From Vibrio barjaei (GTDB lineage: Bacteria > Pseudomonadota > Gammaproteobacteria > Enterobacterales > Vibrionaceae): DNA of 64,000 nt. The position numbers were made by a program, and so were the translations under genes. The stretch covers positions 329,865 to 393,864 of the forward strand of contig NZ_LQXO02000012.1 in the NCBI RefSeq assembly GCF_001639065.2, written 5' to 3'. The notes beneath the pieces were generated by a model that saw nothing but the letters and a program-made list of their open reading frames with translations, had not been told where the DNA came from and searched no databases. Positions within the stretch are counted from its first letter, which is position 1. Every line of letters starts with the position of its first letter. Shown in pieces: positions 26,652 to 36,163 of the stretch.

Positions 26652-27671
26652 CTATTTACTCTTCTTATGGCGCTTCATATCAAACATAACGGCAAAGATA
26701 ATGACTAAGCCTTTTACCACTTGCTGCCAGTAGGCCGAAACGTTGAGAAGGTCGAGACCATTTTGTAGTACACCCATAATCATGGTACCGATAATGGTTC
26801 CTTGTATCGTACCAATGCCCCCAGCGTGCGATACGCCGCCGACAGTCGCAGCTGCGATTGCATCTAGCTCGTACATGATCCCCAAACCCGGTTGACCGGA
26901 GTTGATTCGAGCTGCCAAAATCAGTGCAGATATACCCGCCAACAAACCCGCATAGGTATAAACCAAGATCTTATAGCGCTTCACGTTAATGCCAGAGACG
27001 TACGCTGCGGTTTCGTTCCCACCGATGGCATAAGCGTATTTACCAAATCGGGTGTAGTTCAGTAGTACGTATGACACGAAAGCCATCACTGCAAAAATGA
27101 TGACGGGGACAGGAATACCTACGATGCTGCCTTGGCCAATCCATTGATAAGAATCGATAAGGCTACTAACAGGGCGGCCATCTGAGTAAAGCAGGGCAGC
27201 GCCACGGGCAACGATCATCATACCTAGAGTTGCAATGAATGGAGGAATACCAGTGTAAGCAATGAGTGCTCCATTGATATAACCGCATAATGCGCCGACA
27301 GCTAATGCTGCTAGGATCGGAACGATGATGGGTAGCTCGGGCATTGCTGGGTACATACGCATTGACCAGTCGATGGTTTGCGCCATACTAGCTGAGACCA
27401 CTGCCGCTACCGCAAGCACTGAACCAGAAGATAAGTCAATGCCTCGGGTAATAATGATGATTGTAACGCCAAGAGCAAGAAGACCAATACTTGCCATTTG
27501 AGTCATTACATTCAATAAGTTAGCGACTGATAAGAAAACGGGTGAGAGGATGGACATCACTACGCACATAAAGACGAAGACGACGTATATCGCGTACTTG
27601 GATATCAATCGTTTGAAATTGGTTTGAGCTTGACCTTCTGGTGAGGTCGCTTTAATCAGTTTAGCAATCAT
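26652..27671 (-). CDS. Inositol-type ABC transporter permease (RbsC family)
   Basis: Encodes 339 aa with about nine membrane helices, of the RbsC/AraH/XylH permease family. Typical blocks include GITIIIITRGIDLSSGSVLA-like sequence (about 73-90), GYINGALIAYTGIPPFIATLG (about 130-150) and LDAIAAATVGGVSHAGGIGTIQGT (about 265-288). Last gene of the leftward operon binding protein-ATPase-permease. Surrounded by iol genes, it fits the inositol importer permease (IatP-like). Substrate specificity is inferred from context. Confidence 0.9.
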   Translation of the reverse strand: MIAKLIKATSPEGQAQTNFKRLISKYAIYVVFVFMCVVMSILSPVFLSVANLLNVMTQMASIGLLALGVTIIIITRGIDLSSGSVLAVAAVVSASMAQTIDWSMRMYPAMPELPIIVPILAALAVGALCGYINGALIAYTGIPPFIATLGMMIVARGAALLYSDGRPVSSLIDSYQWIGQGSIVGIPVPVIIFAVMAFVSYVLLNYTRFGKYAYAIGGNETAAYVSGINVKRYKILVYTYAGLLAGISALILAARINSGQPGLGIMYELDAIAAATVGGVSHAGGIGTIQGTIIGTMIMGVLQNGLDLLNVSAYWQQVVKGLVIIFAVMFDMKRHKKSK

Positions 27672-27758
27672 AACTGCATTCCTTGAGTTACTACTCTGGC
27701 CTCAAGTCCTAATTTGAAAGACTCGCGGTGTTTTTAAATATTGGGGTTGTCTCAATCT

Positions 27759-29252
27759 TTAATTGAGTGCCATCGACATGATTTTTTGTTGCGTTGCATC
27801 AGGGCCGTCGATAAGACCTTTGAGTTTGCCTTCATGCATAACTAAGATGCGGTCGCTCATTCCCATGACTTCTGGAAGTTCTGATGAGATCATGACCAAG
27901 CTTTTACCCATGCCAGTTAGCAGACGCATTAGCTTGTAGATTTCTGACTTCGCTCCAACGTCGATTCCTCTGGTGGGTTCGTCTAGGAATAAGATGTCAG
28001 GTTTGGTCAGCATCCAGCGGGCCAACAAGACTTTTTGTTGATTACCGCCGCTCAGGTTGTCGATCATTTCGTACATTCCCGGCGTTTTTACTTTTAGCTT
28101 TTCACAGTGGGTTTGGCTGTCTTGCTTCATCTTTCTCACATCGAGCACATTGACGACTTTATTTCGGTAGGCGTCCAAATTAGCAATGGAGGTATTGGCG
28201 AAAATATCGAGCATCAGATAAAGCCCTGAATGTCGTCGATCTTCGGTTAGGAATGCCATTTTGTGTCGGATAGCATCTTGCGGTGTGTTAATTTCGACGT
28301 AATCACCATTGATTCGAATGGTGCCTGCATCTTTTTGTCTAACGCCGAAAAGCGTTTCAATTAACTCAGTTCTACCTGCGCCTACTAGACCCGCGATACC
28401 AAGGATTTCTCCTTCGTGTAATTTGAAGTTGATATCGCTAAATGCGCCTTCAACGGTGAGGTTTTCCACCTCTAAGCGAGTTTTACCAGGTTTGGCAGTA
28501 GGGGGAGGGAATACTTCTCCTAAATCTCGGCCTACCATCATCTGTACCAATTCGTCATTGTTGGTAAGCTTCGCTTCGCGCTCTCCGACAAAACAGCCGT
28601 CACGAAAGACAGTAATATCGTCACAGATCCTGAATATCTCATCCATCTTGTGACTGATGTAAACAATGGCACAACCACGAGACTTCAGCATTTCAATGAT
28701 TTCGAAGAGATGGTCAACTTCTTTATCCGTGAGTGCAGAAGTTGGTTCATCCATAATGATGATCTCTGATTGATAGGAGATAGCTTTCGCAATCTCTACC
28801 ATTTGCATAGTTGCAACGGTCAATTCACTCATTGGAGTTTTGGGGTCGAGTTTTAAGTCCAATTTACTTAATAACTCTGTGGTGTCGCTGTACATCTTGG
28901 CGTGGTCTACAAGGCGTAGTGGCCCTTTTAGCGGTTCTCTACCTAGCCAGATATTTTCCGCGATGCTTCGATGCAGGATAGGAGATAGCTCTTGGTGTAT
29001 CATTGAAATACCCGCTTCTAACGCTTCTTTGGCGCCTTGAAACTCAACATTTTCTCCTTTGTAGCGAATGGTACCGCTGTCTCTTTGATAGATACCAAAC
29101 ATCACTTTCATTAAGGTTGATTTACCCGCGCCGTTTTCACCCATCAATGCCATAACTCGGCCTTGTTTCAAAGTGAGCTGCACATTATCGAGCGCTTTTA
29201 CACCAGGAAAGGTTTTGGTGATTCCACGCATTTCTAGTAGGACTTGGCTCAT
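27759..29252 (-). CDS. Inositol-type ABC transporter ATPase (tandem ABC domains, RbsA/MglA family)
   Basis: Encodes 497 aa with two ABC domains. The first has Walker A GENGAGKST (about 38-46) and Walker B IIIMDEP. The second has a degenerate Walker A, GLVGAGRTE, and a full signature LSGGNQQKVLLARW (about 398-411) with Walker B ILFLDEPTRGID. This asymmetry is normal for the sugar ABC type. It powers import through the RbsC-like permease downstream. A terminator-like hairpin separates it from the binding-protein gene upstream. Confidence 0.92.
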   Translation of the reverse strand: MSQVLLEMRGITKTFPGVKALDNVQLTLKQGRVMALMGENGAGKSTLMKVMFGIYQRDSGTIRYKGENVEFQGAKEALEAGISMIHQELSPILHRSIAENIWLGREPLKGPLRLVDHAKMYSDTTELLSKLDLKLDPKTPMSELTVATMQMVEIAKAISYQSEIIIMDEPTSALTDKEVDHLFEIIEMLKSRGCAIVYISHKMDEIFRICDDITVFRDGCFVGEREAKLTNNDELVQMMVGRDLGEVFPPPTAKPGKTRLEVENLTVEGAFSDINFKLHEGEILGIAGLVGAGRTELIETLFGVRQKDAGTIRINGDYVEINTPQDAIRHKMAFLTEDRRHSGLYLMLDIFANTSIANLDAYRNKVVNVLDVRKMKQDSQTHCEKLKVKTPGMYEMIDNLSGGNQQKVLLARWMLTKPDILFLDEPTRGIDVGAKSEIYKLMRLLTGMGKSLVMISSELPEVMGMSDRILVMHEGKLKGLIDGPDATQQKIMSMALN

Positions 29253-29267
29253 ACTATTACTACTCCG

Positions 29268-29307
29268 AAAAAAGCTCCGTATTCTAATGAGGGGGAGAAC
29301 ACGGAGC
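29268..29307 (-). terminator. Intercistronic terminator/attenuator after the binding-protein gene
   Basis: On the minus strand GCTCCGT pairs with ACGGAGC across a 20-base loop, followed by TTTTTT. It lies between the binding-protein stop (29316) and the ATPase start (29252). Partial termination here would make binding protein in excess over the membrane parts. Confidence 0.7.
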
Positions 29308-29315
29308 GTGGGTGG

Positions 29316-30323
29316 TTAACCTTTTTGCTTCGCTTCGAATGCTGCTAAATTACTTTGAGTCACAAGCTCAGCCGGAATCCAGGTGACCTGTTGATGTTGT
29401 TTGCCTTTAACAGCATCTACCGCAGCATCGATAGCACCTCGCGCTTGACCGCCGCCATCTTGGAAGACTGTAGCGCTTAGCGCTCCATCTTTTACCGCAA
29501 CCAAACCATCAGGTGTTGCGTCGACTCCAACAACTAAGGTGTCATCAAGCTTGCCAGCTGCGCGCAATGCTTGAATTGCTCCTAGAGCCATGTCGTCATT
29601 GTTTGCGACGATGACATCAAGCTTGTCTCCTGAATTGAGCCAGTTTTCCATAACCGTCATGCCTTGTGAGCGCTGCCATAGACCAGTTTGTTTTCTAACA
29701 ACGTGGAAGTTTGGGTTTTTAGACAAGTAATCTTCGACACCTTTAGTGCGCATGATTGCGGCTTCTTGAGTCAGCATGCCCATAAGAATGGCAACATTAC
29801 CGCCGTCCACTGAGTCTGTGATGTATTGAGCTTGTGTTTCGCCAAATTTTAGTTCTTCAGAACCAACGTAGAACACACTATCGGGTAGATAGTCAGGACG
29901 ACGGTTCAGGTAAACAAGTTGAATGCCTGCCTTGATAATTCGATCAGTAATAGGTTGTGTGGCGTCGGTGTTAACTGGAACCAAAATAATGGCGTCCATT
30001 TGCTGAACGATGAAGTTCTCTACTTGCCCTAACTGTTTGGCTGCGTCTTCTTTGGCGTCCACAAATGTGAGTTCGACTTTGCCATCAAACTGCTTAGCGT
30101 ATTTATCCATGGCATCTTTCATATAAACCATGAAGGTGTCATCGAAGTTTGGTATCGCTACTCCGATGCGTGTTACATCGTCTTTTTTCTCTTCCTGACC
30201 ACAAGCGGTAAGAACAATCAGTCCAAGAACTAATAGCGTTCCTTTAAGCAGTGCCTTGGTGTTTGATGCGAGTATTAACATTCTGTCCAGCAACATAGTA
30301 ATCCCTTGTTTCTTAGTTGGCAT
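29316..30323 (-). CDS. Inositol-type ABC transporter substrate-binding lipoprotein
   Basis: Encodes about 335 aa of the periplasmic sugar-binding family (RbsB/IbpA type). The N-terminus has a signal sequence ending in the lipobox VLTAC, so the protein is a lipoprotein; the mature part has two lobes (about 60-310) with VGVDATPDGL in the second. I chose 30323 (MPTKKQ) because AAGGAGG lies five bases upstream. Internal starts at 30296 and 30281 would give a shorter, more usual signal peptide and remain possible. First gene of the leftward ABC operon. Confidence 0.88.
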   Translation of the reverse strand: MPTKKQGITMLLDRMLILASNTKALLKGTLLVLGLIVLTACGQEEKKDDVTRIGVAIPNFDDTFMVYMKDAMDKYAKQFDGKVELTFVDAKEDAAKQLGQVENFIVQQMDAIILVPVNTDATQPITDRIIKAGIQLVYLNRRPDYLPDSVFYVGSEELKFGETQAQYITDSVDGGNVAILMGMLTQEAAIMRTKGVEDYLSKNPNFHVVRKQTGLWQRSQGMTVMENWLNSGDKLDVIVANNDDMALGAIQALRAAGKLDDTLVVGVDATPDGLVAVKDGALSATVFQDGGGQARGAIDAAVDAVKGKQHQQVTWIPAELVTQSNLAAFEAKQKG

Positions 30324-30366
30324 AAATGCCTCCTTGGTATCCATCACACTTATCTATCGACAAATA

Positions 30367-30827
30367 TGAACATTTCATTTCGTTATTAGATGAAATCTGT
30401 AGAGCATTTATTCAGTATTCACTCTGACTTTTTACTAACGGTGGTAGCAAACTTAATTGAAAAATATTTTCTACTTTCCGTTGGTTTTTAACTATAAGGT
30501 GATGTTCAAAATATCACCACTGTTAATGTGTCGTAATTGTTAAAAGTGTTATCTCGATCTCACTTGATTTTCTTGCTTATTGGTGAGTTTCTTTTTAAGT
30601 GTATGTTTTTAAATGAAATAAATAAACTGTAACGTGTGTTTTTTAAACGTTATAAATGGATCGAGGTATGGTGGGGTGATTTGATAAATGATCTCCGTTA
30701 AATGAAAAATAATTTTCGATTTTGATCGTTTTTGAGGTTTACTGATTAGATTGGACACAAAAACTGGCGGCCGATCACGGTTTTTATCGATAATTCCAAT
30801 TTATAATGAAATGAAATAAATATTTCA
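30367..30827. promoter_or_regulatory. Divergent promoter region of the inositol ABC operon and iolC2-mmsA, with several operators
   Basis: The 527-bp gap 30324-30850 is A/T-rich and holds several candidate sites. A clean set B type site, TGAAATAAATATTTCA, is at 30812-30827, just before iolC2. Two set A type sites, TGAAAAATATTTTCTA at 30458-30473 and TGAAAAATAATTTTCG at 30703-30718, are also present. Near the ABC side ATTTCAT (30372) and ATGAAAT (30390) form an inverted repeat. A different repeat, GGTGAT-N9-ATCACC, is at 30498-30518. The mixture suggests that both RpiR regulators may act here. Confidence 0.6.
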
Positions 30828-30850
30828 TTAATCTTGGAGGAGATGAGGTA

Positions 30851-32758
30851 ATGAGGCAGAAGGACAAGAAGTTTGATGTGATTTGCATGGGCAGGGTGGC
30901 TGTCGATTTTTATGGTCAGCAAATTGGTTCACGGCTAGAAGACATGAGCAGCTTTTCGAAATACCTAGGTGGCTCATCTGGTAATGTCGCGTATGGCACA
31001 GCGAGACAAGGGTTAAAGTCGTCAATGCTGGCTCGTGTGGGCGATGAACATATGGGCCGATTCCTTTGTGAAGAGCTTGAAAGACTTGGTGTAGACACCA
31101 GTTTCTTAATTACTGATAAAGAACGTCTGACAGCCTTAGTCATATTGGGTATCAAAGATGAAGATACTTTCCCGCTGATCTTCTACCGTGACAACTGTGC
31201 CGATATGGCCATTACGTCTGACGATATAGATGAAGACTATATTGCGTCAGCACGCTGCCTCGCTATCACGGGCACGCATTTGTCGAATCCTAAGACCCGA
31301 GATGCCGTGCTTACTGCACTTCGCTATGCCAGAAAGCATGGCGTTAGAACGGCGTTGGATATCGACTATCGCCCGGTGCTTTGGGGACTAACTTCACTGG
31401 GTGATGGTGAGACTCGCTTTATTGAATCAGGAGCGGTCACTGAGCAATTACAAGAGGTGCTCGGCCTGTTCGATTTGATCGTCGGGACAGAAGAGGAGTT
31501 CCATATTGCAGGTGGTTCAACCGAGACGTTACAAGCACTTAATGGGGTGCGCAAAGTCACTGATGCGACATTGGTTTGCAAGCGAGGTGCTTTAGGTTGT
31601 TCGGTCTACGATTCGCAAATTCCAGACCACCTTGATGGAGCAATTAATGCAACCGGTGTACGAGTTGATGTACTTAATGTACTCGGCGCAGGCGATGCCT
31701 TTATGTCTGGATTATTGCGAGGCTACCTAAATGATGAAAGCTGGCAGCAAGCGTGTGATTATGCGAATGCTTGTGGGGCACTAGTTGTTTCTCGTCACGG
31801 TTGTGCTCCGGCGATGCCTTCGAAAGAGGAGTTGGACGATTACTTAGCTCGTGCAGAGCAAGTTCCAAGGCCAGACTTAGATTCAAGATTGAACCACTTA
31901 CATCGTGTGACTACTCGAGATAAACAGTGGGACGATCTTTGCATTCTTGCCTTTGACCATCGAATTCAATTGGAGCAAATGGCTCAAGATGTCGGTGCGT
32001 CAGTGAATCAGTTGCCCAAGCTCAAGAAGCTGATACTAGAAGCGTATTCAGAAACAGTGCGTGAGCAGGGGTTACAAGGCGGAGCCGGTTTGTTATGTGA
32101 TAGTACTTATGGACAAGCTGCACTCAATGAAGCTACAGGTAAAGGTTGGTGGATTGGAAGACCAATCGAGCTGCCAGGCTCTCGTCCTTTGGAACTTGAA
32201 CATGGCAATATTGGCTCGCAACTTGTGTCTTGGCCTAAAGAACACATTGTGAAGTGCTTAGTCTTCTATCATCCCGACGATGCTTTTGAACTCAAAAAGC
32301 AACAAGAGCGCCTACTAAGTGATGTTTATCTTGCATGCTGCCAATCAGGGCATGAATTACTGATTGAAGTCATTCTGCCAAGCTCGATGCCTCAAGGCGA
32401 TAACTATTATATCGAAACGATACAGCGACTCTATCAGTTAGGAATCAAACCGGATTGGTGGAAGTTGCCCCCTCTATTACCCGAAGGCTGGAGAGCGGTG
32501 GAAGATCTAGTGTCAAGCAATGACAGCCATTGCTATGGCGTTGTGTTGCTTGGATTAGATGCCTCGAAAGAAGCGCTGGCTGAAGGGTTTAAACACGCTC
32601 AAGCCAGTAAGCTTGTTAAAGGGTTTGCCGTAGGGCGGACTATCTTTGGTGAGCCTTCGAAAGCGTGGCTTGCTAACCAATTAGATGACGACACATTCAA
32701 AGCGAATATAAAGGCGAACTATCTAACGCTTGTTTCAGCGTGGAAAAATCGAATGTAA
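30851..32758 (+). CDS. iolC: Bifunctional IolC: 5-dehydro-2-deoxygluconokinase fused to DUF2090
   Basis: Encodes 635 aa. Residues 1-330 are a PfkB-family kinase (GRVAVDFYGQQIG at 14-26, GGSSGNVAYGTARQG at 39-53, GAGDAFMSGLLRGY near residue 281) that phosphorylates 2-deoxy-5-keto-gluconate. Residues about 345-635 form the DUF2090 domain, an aldolase-like TIM barrel (LCILAFDHRIQLEQ; GAGLLCDSTYGQ). The DUF2090 half may supply the aldolase step in clusters without IolJ. This is the second IolC of the window; the stand-alone copy is at 18787. Ribosome-binding site GGAGGAG. Confidence 0.92.
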   Translation: MRQKDKKFDVICMGRVAVDFYGQQIGSRLEDMSSFSKYLGGSSGNVAYGTARQGLKSSMLARVGDEHMGRFLCEELERLGVDTSFLITDKERLTALVILGIKDEDTFPLIFYRDNCADMAITSDDIDEDYIASARCLAITGTHLSNPKTRDAVLTALRYARKHGVRTALDIDYRPVLWGLTSLGDGETRFIESGAVTEQLQEVLGLFDLIVGTEEEFHIAGGSTETLQALNGVRKVTDATLVCKRGALGCSVYDSQIPDHLDGAINATGVRVDVLNVLGAGDAFMSGLLRGYLNDESWQQACDYANACGALVVSRHGCAPAMPSKEELDDYLARAEQVPRPDLDSRLNHLHRVTTRDKQWDDLCILAFDHRIQLEQMAQDVGASVNQLPKLKKLILEAYSETVREQGLQGGAGLLCDSTYGQAALNEATGKGWWIGRPIELPGSRPLELEHGNIGSQLVSWPKEHIVKCLVFYHPDDAFELKKQQERLLSDVYLACCQSGHELLIEVILPSSMPQGDNYYIETIQRLYQLGIKPDWWKLPPLLPEGWRAVEDLVSSNDSHCYGVVLLGLDASKEALAEGFKHAQASKLVKGFAVGRTIFGEPSKAWLANQLDDDTFKANIKANYLTLVSAWKNRM

Positions 32759-32768
32759 CTACATGTAC

Positions 32769-32805
32769 TCAGGCCGAGTACATCGCAGTGATGCTCGATG
32801 CCTGA
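32769..32805 (+). other. Intercistronic hairpin between iolC2 and mmsA
   Basis: TCAGGC pairs with GCCTGA around an inner CGAG/CTCG and CATC/GATG stem. No T-run, so probably not a terminator. Confidence 0.5.
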
Positions 32806-32831
32806 ATATTTATTAGAATTGTGGAGATACT

Positions 32832-34343
32832 ATGGAAACCATTCAGAACTATATCGCAGGGGCGATTGTTAACAGTGAAAGTGAGCGCTTTGGTGCGGTC
32901 TATAACCCTGCAACCGGAGAACAAACAAAACAAGTGGTATTGAGTTACTCTTATGAAGCTGAGCAAGCGGTTGAAGCGGCGAGTACAGCCTTTAAAGCTT
33001 GGTCTAAGACGTCACTGCTCAAACGTGCGCGAGTGATGTTTCAATTTAAGGCGTTACTTGAAGCGAATATGGATCGGATAGCACGCACCATTTCAAATGA
33101 GCATGGCAAGGTATACTCCGATGCGATAGGGGAGGTGACTCGTGGGTTAGAAGTGGTGGAGTTTGCCTGTGGTATCCCTCACCTACAGAAAGGTGAGCAC
33201 TCAGCGAATGTCGGCACTGGCGTTGACAGTCACTCTTTAATGCAACCTCTAGGTGTTTGTGTTGGCATCACTCCGTTTAATTTTCCTGCCATGGTTCCAA
33301 TGTGGATGTTTCCAGTTGCCATAGCGACGGGTAATACCTTTGTGTTGAAGCCGTCTGAGAAAGATCCGTCAACGGCTTTGATTCTTGCTGAACTATTAAA
33401 GCAGGCGGGGTTGCCTGATGGTGTCTTTAATGTGGTTAATGGTGACAAAGAAGTTGTAGATGCTCTGCTTACGTCACCTAAGGTTGAAGCGGTGAGTTTT
33501 GTCGGTTCTACGCCAATCGCTGAATACATTTATGCCACAGCCTCTGCTCATGGGAAACGCTGCCAAGCCCTTGGCGGGGCGAAGAACCACTGCATCTTGA
33601 TGCCAGATGCTGATATGGATATGGCAACCAACGCCATTATGGGAGCGGCATATGGTGCTGCCGGTGAGCGTTGCATGGCATTGTCCGTCGCAGTGGTAGT
33701 CGGCGATGAGACCGCAAACCGTCTGATTGAAAAGCTCACACAGCAAATTTCACAAATGAAAGTAGGCCCAGGTATTGTGGAGGGTACTGAAAACGATATG
33801 GGGCCAGTAATATCTGCGCTTCACAAACAAACTATCTGCGACTATATCACCAGTGGCGAAGAACAAGGTGCCGAAATTGTTGTTGATGGCCGCGACTATA
33901 ACGTGACGGGACATGAAACAGGGTACTTTGTTGGCCCAACTCTGATTGATAACGTCACGCCAGAAATGACAGTGTATAAGGAAGAGATTTTTGGACCGGT
34001 GTTAGCCGTTGTTCGTGTTAGTGACTATGAAACGGCTTTATCACTAATCAATCAACATGAATATGGTAACGGGACCGCTATTTTCACTCGTGATGGGGAA
34101 ACCGCACGTCAGTTTAGTGAGGATGTTCAAGCTGGCATGGTAGGTGTGAACGTGCCAATTCCTGTTCCAATGGCATTTCATAGCTTTGGAGGGTGGAAGC
34201 GTTCTATCTTTGGGCCTTTGAACGTACATGGAAATGATGGCGTACGTTTCTATACTAAGATGAAAACCGTGACTAGTCGTTGGCCTGCGAGTGTTCGATT
34301 AGAACAGCATACAAGCTCTTTCTCAATGCCGACGATGGAATAA
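32832..34343 (+). CDS. mmsA: Methylmalonate/malonate-semialdehyde dehydrogenase (acylating)
   Basis: Encodes 503 aa of the aldehyde dehydrogenase family. MmsA (IolA) converts malonate semialdehyde, the end product of the inositol pathway, to acetyl-CoA. Family features: ITPFNFPAMVPMWMFP (about 141-156), KPSEKDPS, FVGSTPIAEYIY, the AKNHCILMPDAD block (about 249-260), the catalytic cysteine in GERCMALSVA (near residue 281) and KEEIFGPVL. Absence of a classic glutamate general base is normal for this CoA-dependent group. Last gene of set B, ending at a terminator. Confidence 0.94.
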   Translation: METIQNYIAGAIVNSESERFGAVYNPATGEQTKQVVLSYSYEAEQAVEAASTAFKAWSKTSLLKRARVMFQFKALLEANMDRIARTISNEHGKVYSDAIGEVTRGLEVVEFACGIPHLQKGEHSANVGTGVDSHSLMQPLGVCVGITPFNFPAMVPMWMFPVAIATGNTFVLKPSEKDPSTALILAELLKQAGLPDGVFNVVNGDKEVVDALLTSPKVEAVSFVGSTPIAEYIYATASAHGKRCQALGGAKNHCILMPDADMDMATNAIMGAAYGAAGERCMALSVAVVVGDETANRLIEKLTQQISQMKVGPGIVEGTENDMGPVISALHKQTICDYITSGEEQGAEIVVDGRDYNVTGHETGYFVGPTLIDNVTPEMTVYKEEIFGPVLAVVRVSDYETALSLINQHEYGNGTAIFTRDGETARQFSEDVQAGMVGVNVPIPVPMAFHSFGGWKRSIFGPLNVHGNDGVRFYTKMKTVTSRWPASVRLEQHTSSFSMPTME

Positions 34344-34370
34344 CCTATACTCAATTTTATCAAGTAGCCT

Positions 34371-34397
34371 AAAGAGGAGCTTTGCTCCTCTTTTTTG
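34371..34397 (+). terminator. Rho-independent terminator after mmsA
   Basis: AAAGAGGAGC pairs with GCTCCTCTTT (loop of three) followed by a T-run. Confidence 0.9.
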
Positions 34398-34879
34398 GTT
34401 CAGCTGCGGTAAATAGTGTTGAAAATGCGATAGATGGTGCCAAGTTTCGTGAAAATTACCGTTAAAAGTCGACACTTTTATGTTCTCAAATGTGATTTGC
34501 ATCAAATAACAATCAATCGATGCTTGTTTGATATTTGTACGATTTAACAATTTTTATGCATCTAGTTGTATTGCGAGATTGATGATTAATAGTGAAGGAA
34601 TTGTTGTCAAAATGATTGCTGAACAACATGAAATACGTATTACAACTCACTGATAATATAGCGTTTTTACTTAGTTCTAGTGAATGGCTATACGCAATCG
34701 ACATACTTAAAACACGTAGGCTAATCGATTTTTGGCAAAGATGAATTTCTATTTATTCATTTCGATTGCGTAAAAATTGTTAAAATTTGTGACAATAAAG
34801 AGATGTATGTATAGTCTCTGGCCACTGACCAAATGTGTCCAAATGTTTCAATGGATGCAAGTTAAGGAGACTAACAATA
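34398..34879. other. A/T-rich gene-free stretch upstream of the DUF819 gene
   Basis: About 480 bp with no supported gene. Short minus-strand open frames here are A/T-rich and lack ribosome-binding sites or protein-like composition. The last 45 bp contain AAGGAG for the next gene. Its promoter must lie here but I cannot place it with confidence. Confidence 0.5.
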
Positions 34880-36112
34880 ATGATCACGAATGACGCAGTC
34901 ATCATGGGCTTACTTGCTGCCATTCTTGGTGGAGTATTTATCACCGAGAGCAGCAAAAATCCTTTTTGGAGAAAGTTCTACTCTTTTGTCCCAGGTCTGT
35001 TGCTGTGCTATTTCCTCCCATCATTGTTTAACACATCGGGCATTATCGACGGTTCTGCCTCTAAGCTCTATTTTGTAGCCAGCCGATACTTACTGCCAGG
35101 CGCTTTGGTTCTACTGATCGTTTCTGCGGACTTGAAGAAGATCTTCGGTCTAGGTTCGAAAGCGTTAATCATGTTCTTAACAGGCACACTGGGCATCATT
35201 ATTGGTGGACCAGCAGCAATTGTCATTTTAGATTTTATCAACCCAGACCTCGTATCTGGCGATGTATGGCGTGGTCTAACTACGGTAGCAGGTTCATGGA
35301 TCGGTGGCGGCGCCAACCAAGCCGCAATGAAAGAAGTGTTTGGTGTTGGCGACCAGCTATTCTCTGCGATGATTACGGTTGACGTTATCTGTGCCAACAT
35401 TTGGATGGCCATTTTGCTTATCATGGCCGGTCGTCAAAAGAAAATGGATGCATGGCTTAAAGCGGATACCTCTTCTATCGATGAACTAAAAGAAACCGTT
35501 GCGAAGTACGAAGAGGAAAACTCTCGTCCAATCACAACGACAGATATGATGAAAGTCGTGGCGATCGCCTTTGGTTTAACGGGTCTTGCACATTTCGGTT
35601 CTGATTTGATTGCACCATGGATTGCAACCAATGCGCCAGAGTTAGAGAAATACAGTCTGACTTCAGGTTTCTTCTGGCTCATCGTTCTTGTTACGACATT
35701 TGCACTTATCGCTTCAATGTTCAAACCAGCACGTACATTAGAGCATGCAGGTGCCTCTAAAATCGGTTCAGCGTTTATCTATATTCTAGTGGCGACTATC
35801 GGTATGCAAATGGACGTTACTGCGATTCTAGATAATCCGGGCTACTTCTTTATCGGTATCACATGGCTGACGATTCACGCATTGCTGATGATCTTTGTGG
35901 CTAAGCTGATTCGTGCTCCGCTATTCTTCATGGCGGTAGGTAGCCAAGCCAACGTTGGTGGTGCAGCATCAGCGCCTGTTGTCGCCGCCGCCTTCCACCC
36001 ATCATTAGCACCAGTAGGTATTTTGATGGCAGTACTTGGCTATGCGCTAGGGACGTACGGAGCTTACATCTGCGGCATCATCATGCAAGCTGCTGTTGGT
36101 GTTGTAGGGTAA
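34880..36112 (+). CDS. DUF819-family integral membrane protein
   Basis: Encodes about 410 aa with ten to eleven predicted membrane helices. The family glycine-rich segments are visible: WRGLTTVAGSWIGGGANQAAMKE (about 134-156) and QANVGGAASAPVVAAAFHPSLAPVG (about 356-380). These resemble the repeats of sodium-coupled transporters, but the substrate of DUF819 proteins is unknown. The start at 34880 (MITNDAV) has AAGGAG upstream. A 15-residue upstream extension is possible but unlikely. It has its own terminator. Confidence 0.88.
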   Translation: MITNDAVIMGLLAAILGGVFITESSKNPFWRKFYSFVPGLLLCYFLPSLFNTSGIIDGSASKLYFVASRYLLPGALVLLIVSADLKKIFGLGSKALIMFLTGTLGIIIGGPAAIVILDFINPDLVSGDVWRGLTTVAGSWIGGGANQAAMKEVFGVGDQLFSAMITVDVICANIWMAILLIMAGRQKKMDAWLKADTSSIDELKETVAKYEEENSRPITTTDMMKVVAIAFGLTGLAHFGSDLIAPWIATNAPELEKYSLTSGFFWLIVLVTTFALIASMFKPARTLEHAGASKIGSAFIYILVATIGMQMDVTAILDNPGYFFIGITWLTIHALLMIFVAKLIRAPLFFMAVGSQANVGGAASAPVVAAAFHPSLAPVGILMAVLGYALGTYGAYICGIIMQAAVGVVG

Positions 36113-36133
36113 GCAACAAACAGTATCCCGTTC

Positions 36134-36163
36134 AAGGCAGTGCGTATAAGCACTGCCTTTTTA
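36134..36163 (+). terminator. Rho-independent terminator after the DUF819 gene
   Basis: Perfect 10-bp stem AAGGCAGTGC/GCACTGCCTT with loop GTATAA and T-run. Confidence 0.92.

Noticed and set aside
34323..34704. Minus-strand open frames downstream of mmsA
   Set aside because: They overlap the terminator or are A/T-rich intergenic frames without ribosome-binding sites or protein-like sequence.
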